40,541 bases of DNA from JANMOK01 sp031415055 (GTDB lineage: Bacteria; Pseudomonadota; Alphaproteobacteria; Rhodobacterales; Rhodobacteraceae). A model generated the notes under the pieces. It had not been told where the DNA came from and searched no databases. It saw nothing but the letters and a program-made list of their open reading frames with translations. Position 1 is the first letter of the stretch. The number at the start of each line of letters is the position of its first letter. Below, piece after piece: positions 40,495 through 40,541 of the stretch. The stretch spans positions 1 through 40,541 of the forward strand of contig JANOQZ010000039.1 of assembly GCA_031415055.1 (NCBI GenBank), in the 5' to 3' direction. Both the position numbers and the translations under genes were made by a program.

Positions 40495-40541
40495 TGCATT
40501 TCAAAGGGCCCGTGCAGGTGCCCGAAATTGTTATGATTCCG

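Noticed and set aside
1..40541. CRISPR arrays, insertion sequences, prophage genes or rRNA
   Set aside because: No regularly spaced repeats, transposase, phage structural genes or rRNA segments were seen anywhere in the window.

Overview
The window looks like a chromosomal segment of an alphaproteobacterium, most likely order Rhodobacterales (Roseobacter group). The evidence is the dnaA/dnaN/recF/gyrB block near rpsT, mutM-ubiE-ubiB, ccrM next to rnhB (a GANTC methyltransferase is an alphaproteobacterial hallmark), glnK-amtB, and dapB/rbfA-truB-rpsO. Base composition is moderately GC-rich, with a visibly AT-richer patch around 27.4-28.4 kb. This placement is inference from gene content. No 16S rRNA or other decisive marker is present.

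Layout. (1) 0-2.3 kb: the 3' end of glycerol kinase, then three small I78-type peptidase-inhibitor lipoproteins plus a fourth truncated copy, with a cytochrome c' gene among them. (2) 2.2-6.4 kb: a class A penicillin-binding protein, then glnK-amtB (ammonium sensing and uptake) behind a regulatory region with a sigma-54-like element. (3) 6.4-11 kb: a free-methionine-sulfoxide reductase, then a translationally coupled adenine deaminase/AMP nucleosidase pair (AMP to adenine to hypoxanthine plus ammonia), then an HU-type protein. (4) 11-15 kb: an EamA transporter, a CcdA/periplasmic-thioredoxin pair, a glycosyltransferase-like protein, a small membrane protein and an SDR oxidoreductase. (5) 15-27.3 kb: replication core, mostly on the minus strand (gyrB; dnaN-recF followed by three coupled non-replication genes; dnaA; a rhodanese; rpsT). 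It is interrupted between dnaN and dnaA by a plus-strand single-chain restriction-modification gene. (6) 27.4-28.7 kb: an AT-richer accessory gene with a HEPN-like RNALGH motif. (7) 28.7-34.4 kb: mutM, ubiE-ubiB (ubiquinone synthesis), an APH-fold kinase, a secreted M48 metalloprotease and tRNA-Arg(CCU). (8) 34.7-37.9 kb: ccrM, rnhB, a divergent DoxX/HxlR pair and a small glycine-rich membrane protein. (9) 37.9-40.5 kb: dapB, then rbfA-truB-rpsO.

Most of the window is ordinary core chromosome. The most unusual parts are five. The first is the restriction-modification gene splitting dnaA from dnaN. The second is the orphan HEPN-like gene between rpsT and mutM. The third is the I78 inhibitor cluster, which has a 104-bp identical duplication. 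The fourth is dense GANTC sites in front of ccrM and in front of the rhodanese-dnaA unit. The fifth is a set of G-rich intergenic segments sharing short exact words. No complete multi-gene novel system is evident. The candidates are single genes or regulatory architectures.
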